Assembly: GCF_017873245.1 (NCBI RefSeq)
Contig: NZ_JAGGJY010000016.1
Location: 21,848 to 85,847, forward strand
Direction of reading: 5' to 3'
Length of the DNA: 64,000 nt
Source: Clostridium tertium
GTDB taxonomy: Bacteria; Bacillota; Clostridia; Clostridiales; Clostridiaceae
Shown here: piece by piece, positions 37,030 to 45,717 of the stretch
How positions within the stretch are numbered: the first letter of the stretch is position 1
Layout: each line of letters starts with the position of its first letter
Made by a program: the position numbers and the translations under genes
The notes under the pieces: generated by a model
Told to the model about the DNA's origin: nothing
The model's input: only the letters and a program-made list of their open reading frames with translations
Databases searched by the model: none

Positions 37030-38187
37030 TTAGTTTAATAGAGTAATTAGTAATTCCTCAATACTAAATACATCATTAGTTTCAAATAATTCTTCTAAGG
37101 TTTCAATGTTTTCTTCTAAGTGTTCTACATCCTTAGAATATGTATGAGCTATGTCAACCATATCTGTATTTGTAAACTCTTTATTTTCTAGATATCTTAC
37201 TACACATAATTCTTTTATCATTATATAGCTTATTAATGCTATTTTCACCTTAGCTAAAGCATCATAGTCAAAAACAGCCTTCATAAAGTATCTAAATAGA
37301 AAGTAAACTAGTATTTGTTCAAATTCATAGCTTTTTGCTTTATAATATTCATCAAACTTTTTATGAATATCTAAGTAAATATCTTTATCATCTTCATTTT
37401 GCCAAAAGTATCTTAAGGCATCTTCTAACCCTAAAATGTCATTTGGCTTAATATGCTTTAAATCTCTAAAGACTTCTAGAACTTCTTTTATGTTAATATA
37501 TTTTTTTGTAGTTTTCCCATTATATACTTCAATATCATTAATAGTTGATTTAATAAAATCCTTATTTAAGAACTTATCTTTAACTAACTTAATTGATTGA
37601 ATATCATTTGAATCTATCTTTTCTTGTACTTCATTTATAAAAGTAAGAACTAAAGCACATCTTATTTTTAAATCTATTTCTCTATTTTGCATAATATCAA
37701 AAATTATTTTTCTACATTGCATAAGATTAATATATAGCATTGGATTAATATCATTATAGCTAGTTATTTCTTCATCATTTTCACTTAATTCAAATTCTAC
37801 TTTATCAGATTTTCTTAGTATTATTCTTGCAGCTTCAGGACATGATAAGGATATACCAGTTTCACGAGTATTTCCAAACTCCTCTAAGTAACGAGGGTAC
37901 TGTCTACATGTATAACAAAGACTTTCTGCTCCTAAATTATTATATATATCACATAAATTATTTTCGTTTAAAAAAGAGCATCTATCTCCATTTAAGACAA
38001 AAACATTTTCTTCATCTTCATTAATTATCTTGCTTCTTAATTCATCTCCAAATGTACTATCTACAGACAAATACTTTTTATGACTTTCTTCATCTATAAC
38101 TATTCCCCATCCAGCACAACAAGTATCTTCACATTCAGAAGCTATACATTTAAATTCATCAAAGTAATCTGGCTTTCGTATTTTCAT
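37030..38187 (-). CDS. FliB-like lysine-N-methylase / cysteine-cluster protein
   Basis: 385 residues from ATG 38187 (GAGG six bases upstream; an in-frame GTG four codons earlier overlaps that site). The N-terminal cysteine pattern FKCIASECEDTCCAGWGI, followed by CSFLNENNLCDIYNNLG and LCYTCRQYPR, is that of FliB/YkgJ-type proteins, which methylate flagellin lysines in some bacteria and probably hold an Fe-S centre. No flagellar genes are in the window, so the target may be another protein. It is flanked by terminators on both sides. Confidence 0.82.
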   Translation of the reverse strand: MKIRKPDYFDEFKCIASECEDTCCAGWGIVIDEESHKKYLSVDSTFGDELRSKIINEDEENVFVLNGDRCSFLNENNLCDIYNNLGAESLCYTCRQYPRYLEEFGNTRETGISLSCPEAARIILRKSDKVEFELSENDEEITSYNDINPMLYINLMQCRKIIFDIMQNREIDLKIRCALVLTFINEVQEKIDSNDIQSIKLVKDKFLNKDFIKSTINDIEVYNGKTTKKYINIKEVLEVFRDLKHIKPNDILGLEDALRYFWQNEDDKDIYLDIHKKFDEYYKAKSYEFEQILVYFLFRYFMKAVFDYDALAKVKIALISYIMIKELCVVRYLENKEFTNTDMVDIAHTYSKDVEHLEENIETLEELFETNDVFSIEELLITLLN

Positions 38188-38326
38188 TTTTAACCTCACA
38201 TCATATGTATTTATTATTTTTGTACATACTAATTGTAATACTCACTATAAATCTATTCAAGAATATGTTTATTTTAAATTAGTTTATATAATATTTTGTT
38301 TATAATATAGGTGTAATTAACCATAT

Positions 38327-38378
38327 AAAAATAGCCTTTAATATACTCCTTTTTAGTATATTAAAGACTATTTTTTAT
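38327..38378. terminator. Bidirectional terminator
   Basis: About 20-bp imperfect stem (38327-38346 with 38355-38374) and T-run. It lies between the SDR gene and the FliB-like gene. Confidence 0.8.
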
Positions 38379-38485
38379 TAAAATCTAAATAGTATTATTC
38401 TTAATTTATAATCTGATATTTATTATTAAATTGTCCAATGAATAAGCTTACAATGAATAAGCTTACTTTGTTAAATAAAATACAA

Positions 38486-39223
38486 TTATGTGCGAAAAAT
38501 ACCATCAACTGTTATATTTTGTCCAGTTAAATACTTGGCTTTATCTGATGCTAAGAACACAGCTGTTGCACCAATTTCTTCTGGCTTTCCAAGTCTTGCT
38601 GCATATACACTACTTTTTATCCAAGTCTTTAATTCTTCTGGAAGAACTGATACCATATCTGTTTCTATAGCTCCTGGAGAAATAGCATTTACATTAATTC
38701 CTATTGGTGCTAAGTCTCTAGCAAGTGTTTTTGTTAATCCAAGAAGCGCTGATTTTGAAGAAGCATATGCAGAGCTTCCTAATGCACCTGTTGAAGCACT
38801 TGTAGAAGATATAAAAATAATGCTACCCGATTTTTCATTTAGCATATATGGAACTATTAGTTTTGACATATAAAAAGGTCCATATGCATTTGTTTTCATA
38901 ACTTGATCAAATTTTTCTATTTCTGTATCCATTATTGAACCATTAAATTCAATACCTGCATTGTTAACAAGTACATCAATAAAACCAAATTTACTTATTG
39001 ATTCTTGAACCAACTTTTCACATTCATCATATTTTGAAACATCTGCTTGACATACTAGAACTTCAGCTCCTAGTGATATGCACGCATTAGCTACATCTTT
39101 AGCTCGTTCTACATTGCTATTACAATGAATAATAACATTATATCCTGCTTGAGCAAATTCTGTAGCACATGCCGCACCTATTCCTCTTGATGAGCCTGTT
39201 ATAAGAGCAACTTTTTTACCCAT
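38486..39223 (-). CDS. Short-chain dehydrogenase/reductase (FabG-like)
   Basis: 245 residues. Nucleotide-binding TGSSRGIG, NNAG, and the catalytic triad region with SSTSASTG (Ser) and YASSK (Tyr/Lys) are all present; the C-terminus LTGQNITVDGIFRT is typical of 3-oxoacyl-ACP reductase relatives. It stands alone without fatty-acid genes, so the substrate may be another ketone or alcohol. AAAGGAA precedes the ATG. It is divergent from the AraC-type regulator gene at 39414, which could control it. Confidence 0.88.
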   Translation of the reverse strand: MGKKVALITGSSRGIGAACATEFAQAGYNVIIHCNSNVERAKDVANACISLGAEVLVCQADVSKYDECEKLVQESISKFGFIDVLVNNAGIEFNGSIMDTEIEKFDQVMKTNAYGPFYMSKLIVPYMLNEKSGSIIFISSTSASTGALGSSAYASSKSALLGLTKTLARDLAPIGINVNAISPGAIETDMVSVLPEELKTWIKSSVYAARLGKPEEIGATAVFLASDKAKYLTGQNITVDGIFRT

Positions 39224-39413
39224 AAATTAATCATTCCTTTCATTTAGTCATACCTTTATATTAAATATTTTTATAAATTTATTATTGTATTATTATTGGA
39301 ATATTGTATCAATTTTACTTATTACTTTAAATTATTTTACTTTATTACTGTTATGTATGTTATAATATCTATATTGTTAATTATTAGGCATAGTTCTTCT
39401 AGGAGTGATGTAA

Positions 39414-40673
39414 ATGTTTTCTGACGAAAGTAGTTTTTTATCTTTAGATGATATAGAATATATCTGTAATAAAACCTTTGGAATGTTAAAAATACCAATA
39501 TTCTTTTTTAACTCTAGTGGTATAATTCTCTTTAAGTTTTCTTATAAAGATAGTACTAACCCCTTATATAGTAATACTGAACAACTTTTAAATGACTTTT
39601 TATCTATTAATGACGAAAACACTCCTATAAATATTAAATCAACAATGTATCATGAAAATTATTTTATTATTAAAGTAATTACTAGTGACAATATTAGTGG
39701 AACTCTTTTAGTAGGACCTACTATTTCTTCTGAAATTGATGAAAAGTCTATTAATTCAATTATAAAAAAGTTTGATATCTTAATAAAATATAAAGGCAGC
39801 TTAATTAATTATTATAACAATATCGTTATAATGGATTTTAATAGTTTTATAGATGCAGGACTACTTCTTTATCATTCCATTTATCATGATAAATTAGATT
39901 TTACTAATGTAGTAAATATTGATGAAATGCTTATTGATGTTGGGCTTAAAGATAGCAAAGCCTTTTATATTTCCAATTCAAAGAAAAGAAGAAATAGTAG
40001 ATTGCATCATTCTCAAGAATTTGAAAGAAAACTATTGAAACATATAACAGATGGAAATTTAGAAGAGGTAATAAAATTTTTAAAATATACTACTTTTGAC
40101 GGTGAATTAGGAATTAACTCTAAAAATCCTTTAAGGAATTTAAAGAATATTTTTATTAGCTATACATCAATAGTGTCCCGTGCTGCTATAGAAAAGGGAC
40201 TTGCTTGGGAGGTATCCCTAACACTTACTGATTTTTATTTTGAAGCAGTAGAAGAACTTAATACCATAAAAGATATAAATGAATTATTTTTAAAAATGAT
40301 TTTAGATTATACAGAGCATGTAAACAAAGTTAAAATGTATAACTACTCTTCTGCTATACTTAAATGTCAAAAATATATATTTGAACATTTATATGAGAAA
40401 ATATCCCTTTCAATCCTAGCAGATTACTCATCTATGAATCCTTGTTACCTCTCACATTTATTTAAAAAAGAAGTTGGACTATCTATTAGTGATTACATGC
40501 AAAAAGAAAGAATTGAAGAATCTAAAAAATTAATTTTATCTGGTAAGAAATCTCTTGTAGATATTTATGTACCTTTAGGTTTTATTGATCAAAGCCATTT
40601 TTCAAAGACATTTAAAAAATTTGTTGGAATAACTCCAAAAGAATATAAAACATTATATTTTCATGAAATATGA
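39414..40673 (+). CDS. AraC-family transcriptional regulator
   Basis: 419 residues. The C-terminal 100 residues contain two HTH motifs (ISLSILADYSSMNPCYLSHLFKKEVG and SLVDIYVPLGFIDQSHFSKTFKKFVGITPKEYK), the AraC signature. The N-terminal about 300 residues are a sensor region of unknown ligand, with no transmembrane segments, similar in layout to YesN/PocR-like regulators. Divergent from the SDR gene across a 190-bp promoter region. Start ATG 39414 with GGAGTG upstream. Confidence 0.88.
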   Translation: MFSDESSFLSLDDIEYICNKTFGMLKIPIFFFNSSGIILFKFSYKDSTNPLYSNTEQLLNDFLSINDENTPINIKSTMYHENYFIIKVITSDNISGTLLVGPTISSEIDEKSINSIIKKFDILIKYKGSLINYYNNIVIMDFNSFIDAGLLLYHSIYHDKLDFTNVVNIDEMLIDVGLKDSKAFYISNSKKRRNSRLHHSQEFERKLLKHITDGNLEEVIKFLKYTTFDGELGINSKNPLRNLKNIFISYTSIVSRAAIEKGLAWEVSLTLTDFYFEAVEELNTIKDINELFLKMILDYTEHVNKVKMYNYSSAILKCQKYIFEHLYEKISLSILADYSSMNPCYLSHLFKKEVGLSISDYMQKERIEESKKLILSGKKSLVDIYVPLGFIDQSHFSKTFKKFVGITPKEYKTLYFHEI

Positions 40674-40803
40674 TTATATAATTTAAAGTGTATATGAGTT
40701 ATATAAATATTTCATTATTTTTAAATTTATAAACTTTTAAATTTTATTGAAGAAAAAAATTAATTGTTTTATAATTAATTTAATAACTTTTGGAGGAATA
40801 ATT

Positions 40804-40851
40804 ATGAAAGCACTAAATAACTTATATAAATTTATACATCATCATTGCTAG
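40804..40851 (+). CDS. His-rich leader peptide of hisS
   Basis: A 15-codon ORF with a strong ribosome site (GGAGG, 40792-40796). The peptide is MKALNNLYKFIHHHC, with three consecutive CAT His codons at 40837-40845 followed by Cys and TAG. It lies directly in front of overlapping alternative hairpins and a terminator, and the next gene is histidyl-tRNA synthetase. It therefore looks like a classical attenuation leader peptide sensing charged tRNA-His. Confidence 0.85.
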   Translation: MKALNNLYKFIHHHC

Positions 40852-40853
40852 AG

Positions 40854-40976
40854 AGACTTGCTCTTATAAAAAGAGTGCAAGTCTATTTTAAGTGGGCTTG
40901 TATCTCTTGGCTATGATATGTAAGTGCAATCATATTTTTGTAAGCCATGTGGGATATTAGCCTACATGGCTTTTTA
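40854..40976 (+). promoter_or_regulatory. Peptide-dependent attenuator of hisS
   Basis: Four segments: 1 (40854-40861, AGACTTGC), 2 (40877-40884, GCAAGTCT), 3 (40894-40902, GGGCTTGTA) and 4 (40939-40946, TGTAAGCC). Pairings 1:2, 2:3 and 3:4 are all possible. Segment 4 also forms the 5' arm of a terminator (40942-40953 with 40961-40972, then T-run). Stalling at the His codons leaves segment 1 free, so 1:2 and then 3:4 form and block the terminator. A ribosome at the stop codon would cover segment 1, allowing 2:3 and termination. The logic is inferred. Confidence 0.8.
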
Positions 40977-41079
40977 ATTTAGAATTAAATATAAATACTA
41001 ATAATTCTTATATTGCTATTCATTAGTATTAAATGCTTAAATAACTAAACTAAAATATTAATATAAAGGAGAAATGAAA

Positions 41080-42378
41080 ATGAGTAACTATAAAATTAAA
41101 CCAAGTATTTTACCAGGATTTATGGAGTTATTACCTATAGAACAAAGAAAATTTAATGATATTGTAGAAAAAATTACAAAGGTATATGAAGAAAATGGAT
41201 GCCTTCCAATAGATACTCCAATTATAGAAAAAGCTGAAGTTTTACTTGCTAAAAGCGCTGGAGAAACAGAAAAGCAAGTTTATGCATTTCAAAAAGGATC
41301 TAATAATTTAGCATTAAGATTTGATTTAACAGTTCCTTTTGCTAGATATACTTCTCAATACTTTAATGATTTAACTTTTCCATTTAAAAGATATCAAATA
41401 GGCAAAGTATATAGAGGAGAAAGAAATCAAAGGGGACGATATAGAGAGTTTTATCAATGTGATGTTGATATTATAGGAAAAGATAAGCTAAGTATTAAAA
41501 ATGATGCTTTAGTTATAAGTTTAGCTTCAAAGGCTTTTAAATCAATAGGATTAAAAGATTATAAGTTTCAAATAAGTAATAGAAAAATACTCTCTGCTTT
41601 ATTAAGTTCTCTAAATATCGAAAGCTCTATTGATGTTATGATATTAATCGATAAATACGATAAAATTGGTGAACAAACATTTAAAGAAGAACTAGATAAG
41701 TTAGTTAATAAAGAAAGTGCAAAAATAATAAAGAAAGTCATAAATATAAATGGATCTAAAGATAAAGTATTAGAAGAATTAGAATTATTAAATATACAAG
41801 ATGAAAAATTCACCTTAGGATTAAATGAACTTAAAGAAGTTACTACTACTTTAGAAGTGCTTGGGGTTGATGAAAGCGAATATATAATAAATTTAAAAAT
41901 TATAAGAGGATTAGATTACTATACAGGAACAGTATTTGAAACTTTATTAATTAACAATGAAGAATATGGCTCAATTTGTTCTGGTGGTAGATATGATAAC
42001 TTAGCAGAAAATTATACTAATAATATCTTACCTGGAGTTGGAATTTCAATTGGTTTAACTAGATTATTCTTCGTTTTAAAAGAAATAGGATTTGTTGAAA
42101 GTTATAAACTTCCATCTAAGGTTGAATATTTAATTATTCCAATTGGTGATACTTTAAAATATTGTGGTGAAGTATATAAAAAGTTAACTGAGTCTGGAAA
42201 ATCAGTAGAAATGTATTTTGAATATGATAAATTAAAGAAAAAACTTAATTATGCCAATAAGTTAGAAATACCGTACGTTATACTTTTAGGTGAGGAAGAA
42301 GAGGCAAATAAATCTATAAATATTAAAAATATGATTACTGGTAAACAAGAAACTATAAAATTTGAAGATATTTTTTAA
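41080..42378 (+). CDS. hisS: Histidyl-tRNA synthetase
   Basis: 432 residues. Class II motifs are intact: LRFDLTVPFARY (motif 1/2 region), YRGERNQRGRYREFYQCDVDIIG, the His-specific RGLDYYTGTVFE, SGGRYDNL and motif 3 GVGISIGLTRL. A C-terminal anticodon-binding domain (about 335-432) is present, so this is a synthetase and not the HisZ paralogue. ATG 41080 is eight bases after AAGGAG and is preferred to ATG 41074. No his biosynthesis genes follow, so the leader-peptide attenuator controls the synthetase alone. Confidence 0.93.
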   Translation: MSNYKIKPSILPGFMELLPIEQRKFNDIVEKITKVYEENGCLPIDTPIIEKAEVLLAKSAGETEKQVYAFQKGSNNLALRFDLTVPFARYTSQYFNDLTFPFKRYQIGKVYRGERNQRGRYREFYQCDVDIIGKDKLSIKNDALVISLASKAFKSIGLKDYKFQISNRKILSALLSSLNIESSIDVMILIDKYDKIGEQTFKEELDKLVNKESAKIIKKVININGSKDKVLEELELLNIQDEKFTLGLNELKEVTTTLEVLGVDESEYIINLKIIRGLDYYTGTVFETLLINNEEYGSICSGGRYDNLAENYTNNILPGVGISIGLTRLFFVLKEIGFVESYKLPSKVEYLIIPIGDTLKYCGEVYKKLTESGKSVEMYFEYDKLKKKLNYANKLEIPYVILLGEEEEANKSINIKNMITGKQETIKFEDIF

Positions 42379-42431
42379 GGGGAGCTATCAAATAGGCTTA
42401 AAATAAACTTCATCCTCCATTAAATAAAAAT

Positions 42432-42470
42432 AACCTTAAGCACTACATCTGTATTGCTTAAGGTTTTATA
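42432..42470. terminator. Bidirectional terminator
   Basis: AACCTTAAGCA (42432-42442) pairs with TGCTTAAGGTT (42455-42465), between hisS and the convergent nhaA. Confidence 0.88.
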
Positions 42471-42487
42471 ATACTTACAACTTGTCA

Positions 42488-43696
42488 CTATGCATTAACT
42501 TCTTTTACATTTAATCTATTATTTGTTTTTTTACCTAAATTAATTGCAATAGAAGCTATTAAACATGTGATAATTGCAGCCAATAATATAGATATTTTTA
42601 CTATATTTAATACATTTTCATTACCTGTAAATGCTATTTCAGCTACAAATATAGACATAGTGAAACCTATTCCTGCAAGCATTCCAACACACATTATATC
42701 GTACCATTTTACATCTTTAGGCTTCTCTATTACTTTAAACTTAGATAAAACAGATGTAAATAACATTATACCTAAAGGCTTTCCTACAACTAGCCCAACA
42801 ATTATACCTAAAGCTACCTTTATTGAACCTTGTGGTATTGATGAAATATTCATATTTATTGCAGTATTAGAAAATGCAAATAACGGAAGTATAATTAAAT
42901 TAGCATATGGTGCTAGTACATGTTCAATCCTAATTAATGTACATTCAAGTGTATCCTTATTACACTTACTAATCGGTAATGTAATAGCTAATAAAACACC
43001 ACTTATAGTAGCATGTATTCCACTTGCAAATATACAAAGCCATAAAATAAATCCTAGTATAAAGTAAGGAGTAAGTCTTTCTTTTTTATCAATTTTTCTA
43101 AGTGATAATAATATGATAAATGTTACAGCACCTAAAACTAGCGGTATTATCTTTATTCCTGACGAATAAAATATTCCTATAACTGCAATAGAAATCAAAT
43201 CATCAACCACTGCTAAAGTTAATAAAAATATTTTAAGGGAATTACTAAGTTTATTCTTAAATATCATAAATGCTCCAACAGCAAATGCTATATCCGTTGA
43301 TATAGGAACACCTATCCCATTAACATATGACGTACTTCTATTAAAAATAAAAAATATAATAGCTGGTATTGTTACTCCCCCAATTGCAGCAACAATTGGA
43401 AAAGATGCTCTTTTTACATCTGATAAATGCCCTCTTATAACTTCCATTTTAATTTCACAGCCTACAACTAAAAAGAAAATTGCCATTAAAAAATCATTTA
43501 TAAACTTGTGCAAATTAAAATTAGGGAATATTTCTATATGATGAAATATAGTACTATATAATTCCTTTAATGGGCTATTTGCAATAATTAATGCAAAAAC
43601 AGTTGCAATTAATAGTAATAATCCAGGTAAAGCCTCCCATTCTAAAAGTACTTTTAACTTACTTAAATAATTTCTTTTTTCTTGTGTATAATACAT
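42488..43696 (-). CDS. nhaA: Na+/H+ antiporter NhaA
   Basis: 402 residues, about 11-12 membrane helices. Characteristic segments: KFINDFLMAIFFLVVGCEIK near the N-terminus, PISTDIAFAVGAFM, and LTLAVVDDLISIAVIGIFYS with the two Asp that bind sodium and protons. It exports Na+ in exchange for H+. GGAGGG precedes the ATG by five bases. The 5' region holds a promoter and an 11-bp inverted repeat. Confidence 0.95.
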   Translation of the reverse strand: MYYTQEKRNYLSKLKVLLEWEALPGLLLLIATVFALIIANSPLKELYSTIFHHIEIFPNFNLHKFINDFLMAIFFLVVGCEIKMEVIRGHLSDVKRASFPIVAAIGGVTIPAIIFFIFNRSTSYVNGIGVPISTDIAFAVGAFMIFKNKLSNSLKIFLLTLAVVDDLISIAVIGIFYSSGIKIIPLVLGAVTFIILLSLRKIDKKERLTPYFILGFILWLCIFASGIHATISGVLLAITLPISKCNKDTLECTLIRIEHVLAPYANLIILPLFAFSNTAINMNISSIPQGSIKVALGIIVGLVVGKPLGIMLFTSVLSKFKVIEKPKDVKWYDIMCVGMLAGIGFTMSIFVAEIAFTGNENVLNIVKISILLAAIITCLIASIAINLGKKTNNRLNVKEVNA

Positions 43697-43710
43697 TTAG
43701 TCCCTCCATC

Positions 43711-43844
43711 TGTAAAGTGTTCTAACTACTTTATTTTACATATTATTACATAAGTATATTTTTTAGAGATACACTATAGTATATTTCCAAAAAATATATT
43801 ATTTTACGCAACTATTATTATAACAACTATCCAACACTTTACAA
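43711..43844 (-). promoter_or_regulatory. nhaA promoter and flanking 11-bp inverted repeat
   Basis: On the minus strand: -35 TTGTAA (43839-43844), 16 bp, -10 TATAAT (43817-43822). One arm of a perfect inverted repeat, TGTAAAGTGTT in its minus-strand reading (43833-43843), overlaps the -35. The other arm (43711-43721) lies just before the nhaA ribosome site. If transcription starts after this -10 the two arms cannot both be in the RNA, so a pair of operator sites is more likely than a stem. Confidence 0.55.
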
Positions 43845-44153
43845 TAAAAGTTATATTTTTAACCCTTTTTATACTTCTTTTATACTTTCTTTGAAGGCCA
43901 TATTGATATTTTTTCACTTTAAATCACATATAATTATATTTATAATTATATTTATGTATTTTTTTGTAAATGTATACGATATCACCAAATTGCTATCTTT
44001 TTTCATTTGTTAAGTTTATTTCATTAGTATCATTACTGTTAAATAGAATATTGTTAAACTAATCTATTGGTTGATTATATTCTTATAAGTAAAATTGATT
44101 TCTATTTAATGAGTTAATTATAATTATATATACTGTTTATTTAATAATAAAAA
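43845..44153. other. AT-rich intergenic region, no gene seen
   Basis: About 310 bp without a supported ORF. It contains a short repeated TAATTATATTTA stretch near 43930-43955 and nothing else that I can name. Confidence 0.4.
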
Positions 44154-44189
44154 AGTAGTTAGTTTTGGTTTTATACAAAACTAACTACT
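44154..44189 (-). terminator. Terminator of the GntR gene
   Basis: A 14-bp perfect stem, AGTAGTTAGTTTTG (44154-44167) with 44176-44189; the minus strand continues TTTTTATTATT. Confidence 0.85.
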
Positions 44190-44234
44190 ATCTCAGCTAT
44201 TATAACTACCTCTATTTATTTTACTTCTATTTGA

Positions 44235-44996
44235 TTAATAAACCCTTTGACGTATTAAATTAAAAGATATTATTTTTGTATCTATATATTCATAAGTTAA
44301 ATATATTGGTGTATCATTATCATCATAATTAACCCCTTTTAAAATTAAAAAGGACTTTATATCATCTTTACAATTAAATATTTCAGTTAGTTCTTTCTCC
44401 TTAGAATTATTGGTTGTAGAAATCGTCACTTTATCCCAATATATTTTTATATTATTTTTTTCTAAGAGAAATTTGTATAATGAATCATTATATTTAAGTA
44501 AATCTGATACAAAATCATTATCATAACCTAAGATGCTTAGTGGTAAATAATCTATACAATAAACACAAGCATTATTATCTGCAAAAAAAGTTTTTTTTAA
44601 TATTAATACGTCACTTCCCTCTTCTATTCTTAAAATATTACTTAAACTTAAATCTGCATTTATAAATTCATGACTTATATTTTGAATTTTAGATTTATAT
44701 CCACTTTTTCTTATAATTTCACCAAATTCATTTATAGGATTTAATTTAGTATTAAGCTTAATAGCTTCAACATTTATAAAAGTACCTTTTCCTTGTCTTC
44801 TAAAGATAACACCTTCAGTTGCAAGTTCATTAAGAGCACTTCTAACAGTTATCCTACTTACCCCTAAATCCTTTGATAGGTTTTCTTCACTTGGTAATTT
44901 ATTGTTAACATCTAAATTCAATGTTCTTATATACTTTAAAATAGATTCTTTTGTTATTTGCGTAAGTGATTTTGTTTTTATTGGTTCTAACCCCAT
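44235..44996 (-). CDS. GntR-family (HutC subfamily) transcriptional regulator
   Basis: 253 residues: an N-terminal winged helix (about 10-75, KLPSEENLSKDLGVSRITVRSALNEL and the wing RRQGKGTF) and a C-terminal UTRA ligand domain (about 95-250). It is transcribed away from a deaminase-permease operon, and a perfect 14-bp palindrome sits at the operon promoter. It most likely represses that operon and responds to the transported base or its product. GGAGG precedes the ATG. Confidence 0.9.
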   Translation of the reverse strand: MGLEPIKTKSLTQITKESILKYIRTLNLDVNNKLPSEENLSKDLGVSRITVRSALNELATEGVIFRRQGKGTFINVEAIKLNTKLNPINEFGEIIRKSGYKSKIQNISHEFINADLSLSNILRIEEGSDVLILKKTFFADNNACVYCIDYLPLSILGYDNDFVSDLLKYNDSLYKFLLEKNNIKIYWDKVTISTTNNSKEKELTEIFNCKDDIKSFLILKGVNYDDNDTPIYLTYEYIDTKIISFNLIRQRVY

Positions 44997-45129
44997 ATAT
45001 CCTCCATAATATTCAAGTTATATTAAAATTATTATCAAATTAGTTTACATAATTATATATTATTATATAATTTTACCATAACAAACTCAATAAAATCATT
45101 TTAGAAAACATTTACAAATAATATTGATT

Positions 45130-45173
45130 TTTACAATTTATGGTAGTAAAATAAAATTTGTAATACGTATTAC
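45130..45173 (+). promoter_or_regulatory. Promoter and palindromic operator of the deaminase-permease operon
   Basis: -35 TTTACA (45130-45135), 16 bp, -10 TAAAAT (45152-45157), then a perfect palindrome GTAATACGTATTAC (45160-45173) at the expected start site. Its size and place fit an operator for the divergent GntR protein. A second possible promoter (TTTACA, 16 bp, TATAAT) lies about 85 bp further upstream. Confidence 0.6.
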
Positions 45174-45201
45174 CTATTTTATTTTTAGAGGAGAAATATT
45201 T

Positions 45202-45684
45202 ATGTATAAAGATCACATTTATTATTTAAGAAAGTGTGTTGAAGTATCTAAAAGATCTAGAGAAAGTGGTAATATGCCATTTGGATGCATTCTAGTGGAT
45301 AAGGATGGCAATATAATTATTGAACAAATGAATATTGAGGGTACAGATTATAAATGTACTGGTCATGCAGAAACTCAACTTATGGAAAAAGCATCTATGA
45401 AATACTCAAAATCATTTCTATGGGATTGTACTTTATATTCTACTGCTGAGCCTTGTGCAATGTGTACAGGAGCTATTTATTGGGGAAATGTAGGTAGAAT
45501 AGTTTATGGATTGTCTGAAAGGGATTTATTAAATCTAACTGGAAGTGATCCTAAAAACCCTACTTTTGATCTACCTTGTAGAGAAGTATTATCTAAAGGA
45601 CAAAAAGATATTAAAGTTATAGGGCCATTCCCTGAGATAGAAAATGAAGTTGCAGATGTTCATAAAGACTTCTGGAATAAATAA
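45202..45684 (+). CDS. Nucleoside/base deaminase, CDA-like zinc enzyme
   Basis: 160 residues from ATG 45202 (GAGGAG about nine bases upstream; the frame to the left covers the operator and is not coding). Zinc motifs: GHAETQL (His and the proton-shuttle Glu) and PCAMC (two Cys). This is the tRNA-adenosine/guanine/cytosine deaminase fold, with the small single-domain size of guanine deaminases and yeast-type cytosine deaminase. It is followed 33 bp later by an NCS1 permease resembling CodB. Cytosine deamination is a fair guess, but guanine or another base is possible. Confidence 0.88.
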   Translation: MYKDHIYYLRKCVEVSKRSRESGNMPFGCILVDKDGNIIIEQMNIEGTDYKCTGHAETQLMEKASMKYSKSFLWDCTLYSTAEPCAMCTGAIYWGNVGRIVYGLSERDLLNLTGSDPKNPTFDLPCREVLSKGQKDIKVIGPFPEIENEVADVHKDFWNK

Positions 45685-45717
45685 AATTAAATATAAATTA
45701 TAAGGAGTTGTATTATA

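Noticed and set aside
43711..43844. nhaA leader as a known Na+/Li+ riboswitch
   Set aside because: No conserved core of a class that I recognise, and the best promoter excludes one arm from the RNA; kept only as an inverted-repeat finding.
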